Assembly (NCBI GenBank): GCA_025765615.1
Contig: JAIVFJ010000105.1
Location: 124,001 to 188,000, forward strand
Origin: Zopfochytrium polystomum
Taxonomy: Eukaryota > Chytridiomycota > Chytridiomycetes > Chytridiales > Chytridiaceae
Reading direction: 5' to 3'
DNA length: 64,000 bases
Of the stretch, positions 1 to 8,888 are shown one piece after another; position 1 is the first letter of the stretch; every line of letters starts with the position of its first letter. The notes beneath the pieces were generated by a model. It was not told the DNA's origin, did not search any database, and saw only the letters and a program-made list of their open reading frames with translations. The position numbers and the translations under genes are program-made.

Positions 1-671
1 TGTGGTACTTGAATCTTTGACTGTGGGTTCTGTGAACAAGAGTCATGGCCATGACTGTGAGCTCTATGAGCTCTACTTGAATCTTGACTGTGAACTGTGA
101 ACTGTGGAACTTGAGTCTTGGCTGGCTGTGAATCTTGAATCAAGGGCTTGAGAGCATGAGACTTGGGGGCTTGACTTGAGTTTTGGGTGACTGTTCCGAT
201 TGGTGGAGGTTGGACTTGACCAGTGACCCAATCAATGGCAGGGTTCTGGGCTTGCAGCCATGGTAATCCCAGGATGACAGAGAATGTGGGTGAGCCAAGA
301 TCCAATACTTCCAGATTGACCATGGATGGTGGAAAGTCTTGGATGTGGAGGTTTAGCTTGGTTTCATGGCTGATTTCCTTGAACAGAGCATGATTGGCAA
401 AGTGGACCTTGAGGGGTGTGGATTTCTTGATCGTAGGAATGGCACAAGACTTGGCAAGGGTGGCATCAATGATGTTGCAGGATGATCCAGAGTCTATAAG
501 GGCCTTGGTTGTGATGGTTGACTTGGGTGAGAGTTGAATCTTGACATCCATGGTGAGTTGGTGGGGCTTGGAATCTGAGGTGTTTGTGGTGCTGGTGGTG
601 GTGATGAAACAGGGGCAGCTTGGAGGAGGGTCCAGGGAATTGCCCCTCAGTGAGCCTGGACCTGGGAGTTT
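1..671 (-). CDS. pol: Pol (partial): retropepsin-like aspartic protease region, -1 frame
   Basis: The frame one nucleotide back from gag is open on the minus strand from about 780 down to the window edge. It encodes KALIDSGSSCNIID, with catalytic Asp-Ser-Gly at 494-486, and further on a hydrophobic segment, VILGLPWLQAQNPAIDW, of the kind that follows the protease flap in Ty3/Gypsy Pol. It has no start codon of its own. Expression is therefore inferred to need -1 frameshifting at the CCCAAAC site at 668-674. The rest of Pol lies outside the window. Later residues are rich in Gln, Ser and His and look like a linker. Confidence 0.85.
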
Positions 672-674
672 GGG
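611..674 (-). promoter_or_regulatory. Programmed -1 ribosomal frameshift signal with pseudoknot
   Basis: On the minus strand the heptamer CCCAAAC (674-668) sits in the gag frame as C CCA AAC, which fits the X XXY YYZ rule. After a 5-nt spacer, GGTCCAGG (662-655) pairs with CCTGGACC (636-629) to give an 8-bp stem. Within that loop AGGGGCA (647-641) pairs with TGCCCCT (617-611) to give a 7-bp second stem. Loop lengths of 7, 4 and 11 nt are compatible with an H-type pseudoknot. The gag stop codon is 19 nt past the heptamer and the -1 frame leads directly into the protease. The pairings are seen in the sequence; frameshifting itself is inferred. Confidence 0.8.
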
Positions 675-1570
675 TGCTTCTTCCTTGGGCAGTCCTTGAC
701 AGCATGCTCCTTGGAGCCACAGTAAAAACACAGTCCCTGCTGGGCCCTCCTTGTTTTCTCCTCTTGGCTCAGAGGACCCTTAGGAAGTGTCTCAACTGCA
801 TCCACTTGCATGGGTTCAGGAACTGTGAGAGCTTGAGGAACTGGGGTAGGTCTTGATGTAGTTCCTACTTGTCTTTGCTTCAGCCTCTTGGAGTAGAGTC
901 TGTTGTCAATCTTGATGGCAAGGAGAATGTACTCTTCCAAGGTCTCAGGGATGTCCAGAGACTGGGAGAGCATGTCTTGGATAGACTCATGGAGACCATC
1001 ATGGTACAGCTCCATCAGAGCTGCATCATTGTATCCAGAGTCTCTGGCTAGTTGCTTGAATTGGTTGGTGTAGGCCACACAAGATTGCTTTCCTTGCTTG
1101 ATATGCTTGAGCTTGGATCTTGCTGTCCAAGATGCGTAGGGGTCACCAAAGGTAGCTTCCAGCCCCTCCCAGAGCTCTTGCAGGGTGGTGGGTGTGCTTG
1201 GGAGAGATCTGTACCATGATTGAGCTTGACCAGACAGGAGGGTGCTTGTGAAAAGAACCTTGACTTGCTCACTGGGAAATCTTGAAGGTTGGAGGAGGAT
1301 GACATTCTCCACAGTGGCCATGAAGTTCCTAAGGTCTTTGGCCAGCCCAGTGAACTTGTCAGGGCTGGGAACCTTGGGCTCTCTTGCTTGGTTGGCTTGA
1401 GGCAGGGGAAGAGCTTGATGTTCTTGTTGGTGAAGTTGTTGTTGAACCTGGTGCTGCTGGTGAAGGACTTGTTCTTGAAGTTGGTGTGTCTGTCTTGAGA
1501 GGGCTTGTAATTGGTCCATCAAGGCTTGGAAGGCAGTTGCATCAGGGAAGGTGTTGTTTGGGTCAGACAT
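647..1570 (-). CDS. gag: Gag polyprotein of Ty3/Gypsy element
   Basis: This is an intact 307-residue frame from an ATG at 1570 to a TGA at 647-649. Residues 1-75 are rich in Gln, Leu and His (coiled-coil-like). The middle part is a retrotransposon capsid-type domain with blocks such as FTSTLLSGQAQSWYRSL and EATFGDPYASWTARSKL. A CCHC zinc knuckle, CFYCGSKEHAVKDC, lies about 20 residues before the end. In this family Gag forms the virus-like particle and packages element RNA. The stop codon falls inside a predicted frameshift pseudoknot, so a fraction of ribosomes should continue into pol. The ATG follows a leader of about 120 nt below a TATA box. The organisation resembles PEG10/sushi-type elements, where the frameshift also follows the zinc knuckle closely. 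Confidence 0.9.
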   Translation of the reverse strand: MSDPNNTFPDATAFQALMDQLQALSRQTHQLQEQVLHQQHQVQQQLHQQEHQALPLPQANQAREPKVPSPDKFTGLAKDLRNFMATVENVILLQPSRFPSEQVKVLFTSTLLSGQAQSWYRSLPSTPTTLQELWEGLEATFGDPYASWTARSKLKHIKQGKQSCVAYTNQFKQLARDSGYNDAALMELYHDGLHESIQDMLSQSLDIPETLEEYILLAIKIDNRLYSKRLKQRQVGTTSRPTPVPQALTVPEPMQVDAVETLPKGPLSQEEKTRRAQQGLCFYCGSKEHAVKDCPRKKHPNSQVQAH

Positions 1571-1597
1571 GATGGCAGAGAGTAGTGGGAGAGGGTG

Positions 1598-1691
1598 AAG
1601 TGAATTATGATGTCAGGAACAGGGCAGGACAGGACAAGGCAGACAAGGAACTGAGAGGAGTGATGATTGTATTGGAAACAATAATTCACTT
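1598..1691 (-). other. Self-priming primer-binding site and matching RNA 5' end
   Basis: AAGTGAATTAT at 1598-1608 and ATAATTCACTT at 1681-1691 are perfect 11-nt inverted copies. On the minus-strand transcript the first (read 1608 to 1598) lies 2 nt past the presumed LTR end (TGACA ending at 1611), where a primer-binding site belongs. The second begins 35 nt below the start of the TATA box, where transcription should start. Tf1 of fission yeast primes reverse transcription by folding the first 11 nt of its RNA onto the primer site, and the geometry here is the same. I see no obvious tRNA 3'-end complement ending in CCA at this place. Confidence 0.65.
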
Positions 1692-1719
1692 GAGGGATGG
1701 GACAGGTCCCCCATCCCCC

Positions 1720-1726
1720 TTTTATA
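1720..1726 (-). promoter_or_regulatory. TATA box of the LTR promoter
   Basis: The minus strand reads TATAAAA at 1726-1720, preceded by GG. It lies just downstream of the heat-shock-element array and about 35 nt upstream of the predicted RNA 5' end at 1691. The gag ATG is 150 nt further downstream. Confidence 0.7.
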
Positions 1727-1758
1727 CCTTTTGAGAGTGTTCCTTGTCAAGACTCCAA

Positions 1759-1934
1759 GAAAGTTCCAGAAAGAGCAATTAGTAATGCAATGATACCAAT
1801 GATACCAATGACAACAAGACAAGTCAGGAAAGCAAAGAAGGTTCCAGAAGGTTCCACAAGGTTCCATGAAGGAATGTTCTAGAAGGTTCCAGAAGGTTCC
1901 AGAAGGTTCCATGAAGGAATGTTCTAGAAGGTTC
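1759..1934 (-). promoter_or_regulatory. Heat-shock-element array in the LTR
   Basis: Alternating GAA and TTC triplets spaced exactly 5 bp apart match the heat-shock-factor consensus (nGAAn units). There are three units at 1759-1771. A run with four perfect units at 1837-1854 is followed by one mismatched block and a further TTC at 1862. Eight perfect consecutive units lie at 1872-1909 and four at 1917-1934. The array lies 33 to 215 bp upstream of the TATA box. Units arise partly from a short tandem repeat built on AGAAGGTTCC. Confidence 0.75.
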
Positions 1935-2283
1935 CAGAGGTTTCCAGAGGGTGATTCATAACAACGATGATGAGGAAGAAGGCACACTGCAGCAGGAACC
2001 ATATCAATTTAAACTAAACAACACCAAAAAAATGAAGAGGACAAGTGAACCATGAATGATTTTCTTATTTCTTGAACAATACCACGGTTTGAGCCATTAG
2101 GTGGCTTCAAAGTTGAAAAAATTGGCGAATTTCGAGCCTGATTTTGTATCAAAATCCACGCTTTTGGCAGGTTATATTTTTCTGTTGGTCTGTGAAGCCG
2201 CATTGGATTTGGTGACAAAGAACCGCTGGATTTTGACAATGTAAAAGGACAGAAATTTCCAACTTTGAAACTCCCTATTGACA

Positions 2284-3077
2284 GCCTGAATTGGCGGAGG
2301 ATCGCACACTTCAGGATTGTCTACCGAATGCAGCTGGCTTTAATTTATTTTTTTCCTCATTGTTCGTGCATGAAAGGGAGCTGACAAACAGCTGTCACCA
2401 GTTGTTTTGTGTGGCTCATGGCGAAATGGTTGCGGCGTTCAACTTTGGAATGCACTTTCTATGCTCTTACATTTGCTCAATTTTGCCGATGTCCACATGA
2501 TGGTTTTTCTCCCTGGGTTGCATATGTGCTGGTTTTTGTCATGCGTTTCCCGACGGATTTTTTCCCAACAAAACGTGAGAATCGCAAACACAAAGGAAGA
2601 GATGCCGCATAATGTGTGAAGATACGGCTCTCTCCGCACTCAGACTCACATCGCCACTGCTTGGCGACTGTCGCTTGTCATATCGAGTTGAACCCGTCCG
2701 CCTACCGTCGTTTTGTTAGTGTTGCAGTTGGAACAGTGGCGGTGTTAGTTTTGGGTCTTGTTGGGGACTAGCTGTATGCGGGATCTCACCGACTTTAGTG
2801 AGGACTTGTGCAATTTCCTCAACTTGAACCAGGATCTTGTCATAATTTTGCAAAATGCAAGCAACACACTGTTGGCCAATTGCCTAAAAAAAAAAAAAAG
2901 AAAAACATACCCTTTGCAACTAAATTTCCAACCCTCAGAAACGCCTTACTCCGTCCAAACTAGCTGTTGCCCACAGTTTGGGAAAGTCGCGCCATTTGCA
3001 GACGTGCGTCAACTGCGTAACAGATATCCTCGCAGAACAAAACGTGTCATGTTTCTTGTTGGGCATAGGGAAGTATC
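2284..3077. other. Intergenic stretch without recognised gene
   Basis: Only short open frames without recognisable motifs are present. There is a short A-tract near 2887-2899. Base composition is moderately AT-rich. I see no promoter, repeat boundary or RNA gene that I can support before the tRNA. Confidence 0.5.
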
Positions 3078-3151
3078 GGTTTCATGGTGTAGTTGGTTAT
3101 CACATCTGTCTCACACACAGGAGGTCCCGAGTTCGAACCTCGGTGAAACCA
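3078..3151 (+). tRNA. tRNA-Val (anticodon CAC)
   Basis: The 73-nt cloverleaf plus discriminator A folds completely. The acceptor stem is GGTTTCA with TGAAACC, the D arm starts at GTGTAGTTGG, the anticodon stem is TCTGT with ACAGG, and the loop CTCACAC gives anticodon CAC (codon GUG). The T arm is CCGAG-TTCGAAC-CTCGG. The A box (TGGTGTAGTTGG) and B box (GTTCGAACC) are intact and there is no intron. CCA is not encoded as a tail beyond the discriminator. No run of four or more T follows within about 100 bp, which is unusual for RNA polymerase III termination. Confidence 0.93.
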
Positions 3152-3582
3152 CTTCCTTCGCTCCTGGCGCTTTCGTACAGCGAAAAAATTCAGGTGTGAC
3201 TCAAAAAGCAAGATGACTGGTCATGGTTGACCAAAATTCGCGAAGACACAAGAATCCCAAATCCAAGTTTCTGTTGGGTCGTATTTTGAATGTAGAGGGG
3301 GAGCCAAATTTCTTCTACATTTAAATTTAATTCCCAAAAAATATGGTTTGGACCTGAAGTAATCTATTGAGCGGATACAGCTATGAGGTCAGTGTGGGCC
3401 TATAAAGGGCGGACTGTTGCGTGTCTTCGACCCTGAGTGCAGCAGTCAAGCTCTGAGGCTGCCTGCTCCCTGATTTTCCCTGGCAAAGTCATTTTGCTGA
3501 AACAGATCGACAGGGTCCAAAAGGTGCCATATACCTGTCTCCACTATGGTGGACTTCATGTCCTTCATAGTGTAATGTGTAA

Positions 3583-3960
3583 TCAGTCTACTCTGGGTGA
3601 GGGAGTGGAAAGAGTGAATGAAGTGGTGAAGTGGGTAGACTTCTCCCCAACTTGGAGAGGAAGAGAAAAATTCTGTTACGCAAACTTAATAAATAATACA
3701 TGATAGTGACGTGCACCATAATAGTCGCTAGGCAAGCGTGACTGGCACATGGTGAAAACCTTTCCTCAATTATCTCCTTGAGCAGAGGAGGAGGAAAACT
3801 GTTTATAGCGAGTTTCTGTTCCGCTTCATATTTGGAGTATTTGTCAACAGCCCAAGCCAGCACCCAGTCTGCACTAGTGGTGGCATGCCCTTCCCATGGG
3901 CATTGTGAGCACAATAACTTCCAGTCACAATTCGTTTGGGTCTGTCTTGTGCCTCTTGCT
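3583..3960 (+). repeat. Diverged single-arm relative of the fold-back element at 8240-8888
   Basis: The segment from GTCTACTCTGGGTGAG through the blocks CTTCTCCCCAACTT, GCTAGGCAAGCGTGAC, TGAGCAGAGGAGGA and CATTTCC-type spacers to CAGTCACAA follows the left arm and centre of the 8240-8888 element with many substitutions. The opposite arm is absent. It is a decayed or truncated family member and shows that the element family is dispersed. Confidence 0.7.
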
Positions 3961-6900
3961 GCTAACCAGCCAGTTCTGCCTAACACATATGGCGAACCGA
4001 CCACATTGGGAGAGACTGAGGACATTCTGTCGCTCTGTTTCCCATGTAGGCAGACATCTCCGCCACCAACAAGTTGGAGTTTGTTGGGAAATCTTTCGAG
4101 CCCCGAAAGTGTATGACTCAAGTGTCGCAGTCTGTGGCGATGGGTGTGTTGAAGTGGTGAGTATGAGTCTGATGTGTGGTCGATGTTGTATGTTCGAGAC
4201 ACAAATGATGTAATGATGTGTTGAAGATCGACACGCGACGTTGTGAATGTTGTTTTTATGTGAGGGGTGCGTGCTTCCAAGTGCTGCTCTGCTGGGGGTC
4301 GACCGGCTGTCCCCTTTTCATAACAGGGTGCAAGAAGCACAGTTGGGAGGCACAGCCAGGGACACATCAGAAGCCGTTGACTTTGGGAGTCGTTTGATTT
4401 TGGGAGACGTCCAGGTGGCCCAGCCAGTAGACTATGAACCCTGTTGCATCACACTGATGTGGCCAAACTCCATGCAGTATGAGCAAAGAAGTGATCATGG
4501 TTCTGCATTAATTTCTATCAAATTGCCGCGCAAAGCAATGATGTGTGTCTGGCCTGTGCATGAAAACCTCAGGAACCTTACCAAGCACTCATACAGCCCT
4601 TAAATACCTGCATAGGAGTATGAATGGGTCAGAGGATCTTGAATTAAGTACTGCCAATGTAAGTATACTCCAACACAACAGGCGTGAGACAGGCGCTCTG
4701 TTCTTCTACCCCACAGTCCCTCACACATCTGGTCTCCTTAATGAGACAGGTGCTGCACATCTGCCTCCCCTGCCGTTACTTTTGCAGGACCAAGGCTCCT
4801 TCATGGGACCACCTGGAAAACAGTCCTGTCAGCATCGCAGACTGTGTGAGTGTTTTCAAATATCTCACAGAAGGTACTGGTAACAAAAATTGTGCTCCAC
4901 ACATATTGTTATAATTATTTGGTTGCACGTTCACACAACAGACATGTCAAATATGAAGCGAATATGTAGTCTAGGACATACACACAGTCCAACAGCTGCA
5001 CCGTAGCCGGGCGAGGCAGCTCTCACCCAGGCCGACACCTACCAACTCTCATTCCCTTCCATCTAGGCTATGGTACAGGAGGTTAGAAGATCGGTGACCG
5101 ACGCTTTACTTACCAGAACGACTGGAACTTCCAATTTGGATACCCGTTGGCCATGGAACACACACACACTAGGTTGCGTGCGACTGGAACTACCAACCCG
5201 AGGCCCCACGACTCGTGCCCCGCCGTCGAACACCTGCGCAGTCGTACCTCCGAACGTAGAGATCTTTTGATGAATCGTTGGCAACAGGAAAGTCAGGTAA
5301 TCCGTTAATTGAGAGTAGAGTAGACAGTAACGATCAACAAAGGAGGAAGGGCGGTATTTATACACGAAAGGGAGAAGGGAGCAGCGATCAGATCGCCAGG
5401 GAAAAGGCAGGACAGCGAAATGAGCGGCGGCAGAGCGGCGCACGCCGCTTGCGCGAGGCAATTTCGGGGGAAAAGGTCAAGAAACCCCCCACGCGACGCC
5501 ACTTGGAGCTGCCCAACAAACAGGAGAAAACAAGCACCTTAACTTCCTTATTTGAACTGCAAGTTGCGCGTTCGTTTTGTTTAAAAGTGACGGTGGACCA
5601 TGGCCCGTTGCGATGACCCATTTTGATAAGTCCCGCACAACCCGCCTGCCCAAAGCCATCATGGCATTGTATCTCAGCATCTCAATCAATGCCAAAACGT
5701 CTTTTTTGTAAAGGAGCTTGCTTGCAGCAGGTTTGTGTCAAGAGCTGTCCATCAAGTCTAAATCACATGCACCCTTCATATTTGCGATGACAAAAAAAGG
5801 TGTGAGACTACACCAAGGTCTCAGTGATAAAGTCTAGGGATTTTATTCGCAAAAAGAAGCGTACCTGTCATAAAACTGCAAGGATCAGGACCCCTATTAT
5901 TATTCCCAGTTCTTTAGTTTCCAAGGCGTTATCAAAGTGTATTTGCAGCTAACCCGTCTTTATTATTGGGCCTGCTTTTACTACTTTCCTCTTAACAGTT
6001 TCTGTTGCACCAGGGTTTTCTCAACATATTTTCTTTTTTGGTGACTAATGGAGACTGCCTGACTGCCTAGGGATGGTGTGCCTGACAGGCCGTACCCCAA
6101 GCCCACCTAATTTATTATTTATTTTCTTAGTTGTACATACACGCATAGGGTTGGGAGGGACTTAGAGCATTTGTGGTGGATGCTCCATGTCAGGAGCTGA
6201 CTTGTCAATTTTCTCTCTCTCTGTTTTTGGGCCATTTCTCTTTTTCCTTTTTTGCTTCAATCTGATTTCTGTCCTTTGGCACCAATACAGAGTCCCTTAA
6301 AATCCATCTGGCTCACGACGGTGAGGGTAGCAAGAGGTGGTATGCACCCAGGTGAGTACATGGTCCCTTTGGGGGCTCCTCTTAAGCGGCTGTGGGTGGG
6401 GAATGCAGCTGGCCCCACCACCGACTGTGTGACACTGCTGGCTCTGTGTTGGAGTGAGGACCACAGGCACTTGCCCACTGCAACGACGGTGGTGGTGGTG
6501 GCAACAACGACGGTGTCGTCGTCCCTAACCTTCCTGTCCCCATGAGGGTGTTGGTGGCTGCGCTCTGTGTGGCCCCCGACACCTGAGGGTTCGATCTACA
6601 AGTGCCTGCCTCAGTCCTATTGCTGTGAGAGTGAGATGTGTGAGTACGAGTGCGATGCGATGAAGCCCGTTGGTCGAGTGATTGTGCCGACACAGCCCAG
6701 CAGGGTGCGTGTACAATCGCAGGTGTTTCCATGTGCGAGTTCCCTGCTGGCGACCTTCTGAACCCTACATAGTCAACTCCCTTCTCTCTCTCCCCCCCGT
6801 CGCTGGTGACGATGAGGGCTCTCGCAGCACTGTCTGCGACGAGGGGCGCTAGGTCGCGCACTGTCCGTCCCATCGCTATTAACTGCTCCTGTTGTATTTG

Positions 6901-7022
6901 AGATTAGGTTCCTGAGATAAAAACCCCCGTTTCCCTCTTCTCTCTCTTTATTCTGCGGTTGTGTTGCGCCCTCGGGAGTGCCCTTCCATTTCCCCTCGCA
7001 TCGGCCTGCGGCCACGCGAGTA

Positions 7023-7066
7023 ATCGGTGCTCCAGCACCGATCCTTCAGAGGATTGTCCCTCTGAA
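7023..7066 (+). other. Two adjacent perfect hairpins
   Basis: ATCGGTGCT (7023-7031) pairs with AGCACCGAT (7034-7042), a 9-bp stem with a 2-nt loop. Three bases later TTCAGAGG (7045-7052) pairs with CCTCTGAA (7059-7066), an 8-bp stem with a 6-nt loop. The dispersed segment containing CAATAAAG starts about 75 bp downstream, so this may be part of a mobile-element end or its RNA. Confidence 0.5.
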
Positions 7067-7139
7067 TGTTCATTCTTTGTGTTTGAGACCCTTGTTAGAC
7101 AGATCAGTAGGGATACTTCGTGGACTAGGCAAGTAGTAG

Positions 7140-7215
7140 GGTTGAAACACCCCCTAGACAACAGCCCAATAAAGTTAGTTTTAGCCTACTATTTGCTTTC
7201 CCTCACTCTTGGGCC
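7140..7215 (+). repeat. Dispersed segment, also present at 25283-25345 (inverted)
   Basis: The stretch with CTAGACAACAGCCC, AATAAAGTTAGTT and a block ending TTTGCTTTCCCTC matches the reverse strand of 25283-25345 over roughly 50 bp with few changes. The shared AATAAA/TATAAA-bearing core could be an LTR polyadenylation region, but the element is not identified. Confidence 0.5.
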
Positions 7216-8239
7216 CAGATCCCAGGGTCAAAGGAGTGAGGATAGTCTCACAAAGGTCTTGCAGCTGGTGTGGGTTCCAAACAAGCAACCAAGGCTAGTG
7301 CTCTTGTCAATTGCCAGATCAAAACGAAGACCCTGTATTTGTCCAAGAATTGGGTTCACCTGGTTTCCTCTCTTTTCCCTGATCATAAGACGGAAAGTAT
7401 AGCCACTCGTTGCACTGAGACAGTAAATATAAACAAGAAGATGGCGAGCTGTGCAGAGGAGTGAATTTTTGTGGGCTTCCCAAAGCTAGAGAAGAACTGG
7501 CGTCGTATCTAAACCTTTTGGCTGTGAAATACAGTCTAAGTAAATGAAATGAGAAAGTTACGTTGTCAGCGTTCTATCTCCCTCCACTGTCATAAATGAA
7601 GGCGTTCTAAGTGGCATCGAGGCTCGCGCAGTGTTTTCATGGACAGTCAGAGGTTAGAGAGGTCTACGCTGCTTCAAGTAAAGATGAAAGGAAGGTTCAG
7701 GTTAGTACAAATCTAAATTCTGAGAGATGGCATTTATTGAAGTTTGAGTAGATAAAGATTGAGATTAATGCGGGTTATGAGATTCTCGAGTATCTCACAG
7801 AAGGTGTTGGTCCTAGTTTAGATTCTTCAGCTCTTATGATTTTGGTACAAAACATTGTATAGTTTTGCATGAAAATATGACCCTATCAGAAAGAGGAATT
7901 GATTCCGATCATTCTCTAATATTTCTAATTTTTCCACTATGTAGACTTAAATTTTAGTCTTGTAACGAAAGAATTACCACTCATTAGTGCAATTACAATC
8001 ATTATCTCCGTGATAATGAAAGAGCTATTTGGCTCCTTGGTTACAAATGGGTCTATGTAGCCTAGGAGTCCTCTCTTGTTTATATGTGTATATAACCATG
8101 TAAATTCTTCTTATCTCTTATCTTTTCTTCTTTGTCAGTAATTTTTCATTCTTTCCTTTCTTTCTCTTTCTTGTTCTCTTTTCCTAATGCCACTCTCTGT
8201 ATAAATAGCTGATCCTCTAACTTTACTTTACCCTCCCCC

Positions 8240-8888
8240 ATGTAAACAATCTACTCTGAGTGAGTGAGTGGAAGGAGTGAATGAAGTGGAGGTGTGTGTT
8301 TGTGGGAGTTCCTTCTCCCCAACTTCAAGAGAAAGAGAAAAAACTCTATTATGAATTATTGATACATAATGATGATATGCACACTGTGATAGTTGCTAGG
8401 CAAGCGTGACCAGCACAGGGTAAAAAATTCTCCTATATTATCTGCTTGAGCAGAGGAGGAAAACTGTTAACACTGGGTTTCTGTTCCACTTAATACTCAG
8501 AGCATTTGTCAACAGCACAAGCCAGCGCCCAGGTCTGCATTGGCAGTGGTTTGCTCTCCCATGGCATTGTGAGAATGATAACTGACAGTCACAGTAGGTT
8601 TGGGCTTGCACTGTTGACAAATACTCCGAGTATTAACTGGAAGGGAAACCTGCTTTTAACGGTTTTCCTCCTCCTCTGTTCAAGCAGATAATATAGGAGA
8701 GGTTTTTACCCTGTGCGGGTCATGCTTGTCTAGCAACTATTATAGCGTGCATATCATCATTATGTATCAATAATTCATAACAGAGTTTTTCTCTTTCTCT
8801 CCAAGTTGAGGAGAAGGACCACCCACAAACACACATCTCCACTTCATTCACTCCTTCCACTCACTCACTCAGAGTAGACTGTTTACAT
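8240..8888. mobile_element. Fold-back (MITE-like) element with about 270-bp inverted arms
   Basis: The left arm from ATGTAAACA at 8240 to about 8515 is matched in inverted orientation by about 8605-8888. The ends read TGTAAACA and TGTTTACA, and both arms share CTACTCTGAGTGAGTGAGTG, the GGCAAGCGTGACC-type core and the AGCAGAGGAGGA block with scattered differences. The centre (about 8515-8605) is unpaired. There is no coding frame longer than about 60 codons, so it would be non-autonomous. I found no convincing target-site duplication. A diverged single arm is at 3583-3960. Confidence 0.75.

Larger units (their letters stand above)
1..2238 (-). mobile_element. Ty3/Gypsy LTR retrotransposon, 5' part (Tf1/sushi-like)
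   Basis: Reading on the minus strand from right to left, the window contains an LTR-type promoter, an untranslated leader with a primer-site candidate, an intact gag frame and the start of pol (aspartic protease) in the -1 frame. The element runs off the left edge, so reverse transcriptase, integrase and the 3' LTR are not visible. The Gag type, a C-X2-C-X4-H-X4-C zinc knuckle near its end, and the protease motif DSGSS support Ty3/Gypsy. Both visible frames are free of stops, so the copy may be young. The outer LTR edge is unresolved: TGTCA on the minus strand starts at 2238 and also at 2283, either of which would pair with the TGACA at the inner LTR end (1611). Confidence 0.85.
1611..2238 (-). 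repeat. 5' LTR of the Ty3/Gypsy element (outer end approximate)
   Basis: The inner edge is placed at 1611, where the minus strand reads TGACA just before the primer-site candidate. The region holds a TATA box (1720-1726) and the heat-shock-element array (1759-1934). The outer edge is uncertain, because minus-strand TGTCA starts at 2238 and at 2283 and both fit a 5-bp terminal inverted repeat. The second LTR copy, which would settle the boundary, is outside the window. Confidence 0.45.
3961..8239. other. Long gene-free, repeat-bearing stretch
   Basis: No open frame here shows a recognisable domain. The stretch contains a possible LTR-like promoter on the minus strand near 5340-5380 (TATAAATAC), the paired hairpins at 7023-7066 and the dispersed segment at 7140-7215. 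A short motif shared between 4860-4880 and 7790-7815 (TATCTCACAGAAGGT) also occurs. At 7606-7854 an 82-codon plus-strand frame with one internal stop ends in the shared motif, which suggests decayed coding repeats. I cannot name the source family. Confidence 0.45.

Noticed and set aside
690..735. TTTTTAC as the frameshift heptamer within the zinc-knuckle codons
   Set aside because: It does not satisfy the X XXY YYZ pattern in the gag frame, whereas CCCAAAC at 668-674 does and has the pseudoknot.
5063..5461. Solo LTR or coding gene near 5060-5620
   Set aside because: A TATA-like word and a 132-codon frame exist, but no LTR edges, duplicated ends or protein motif could be found.
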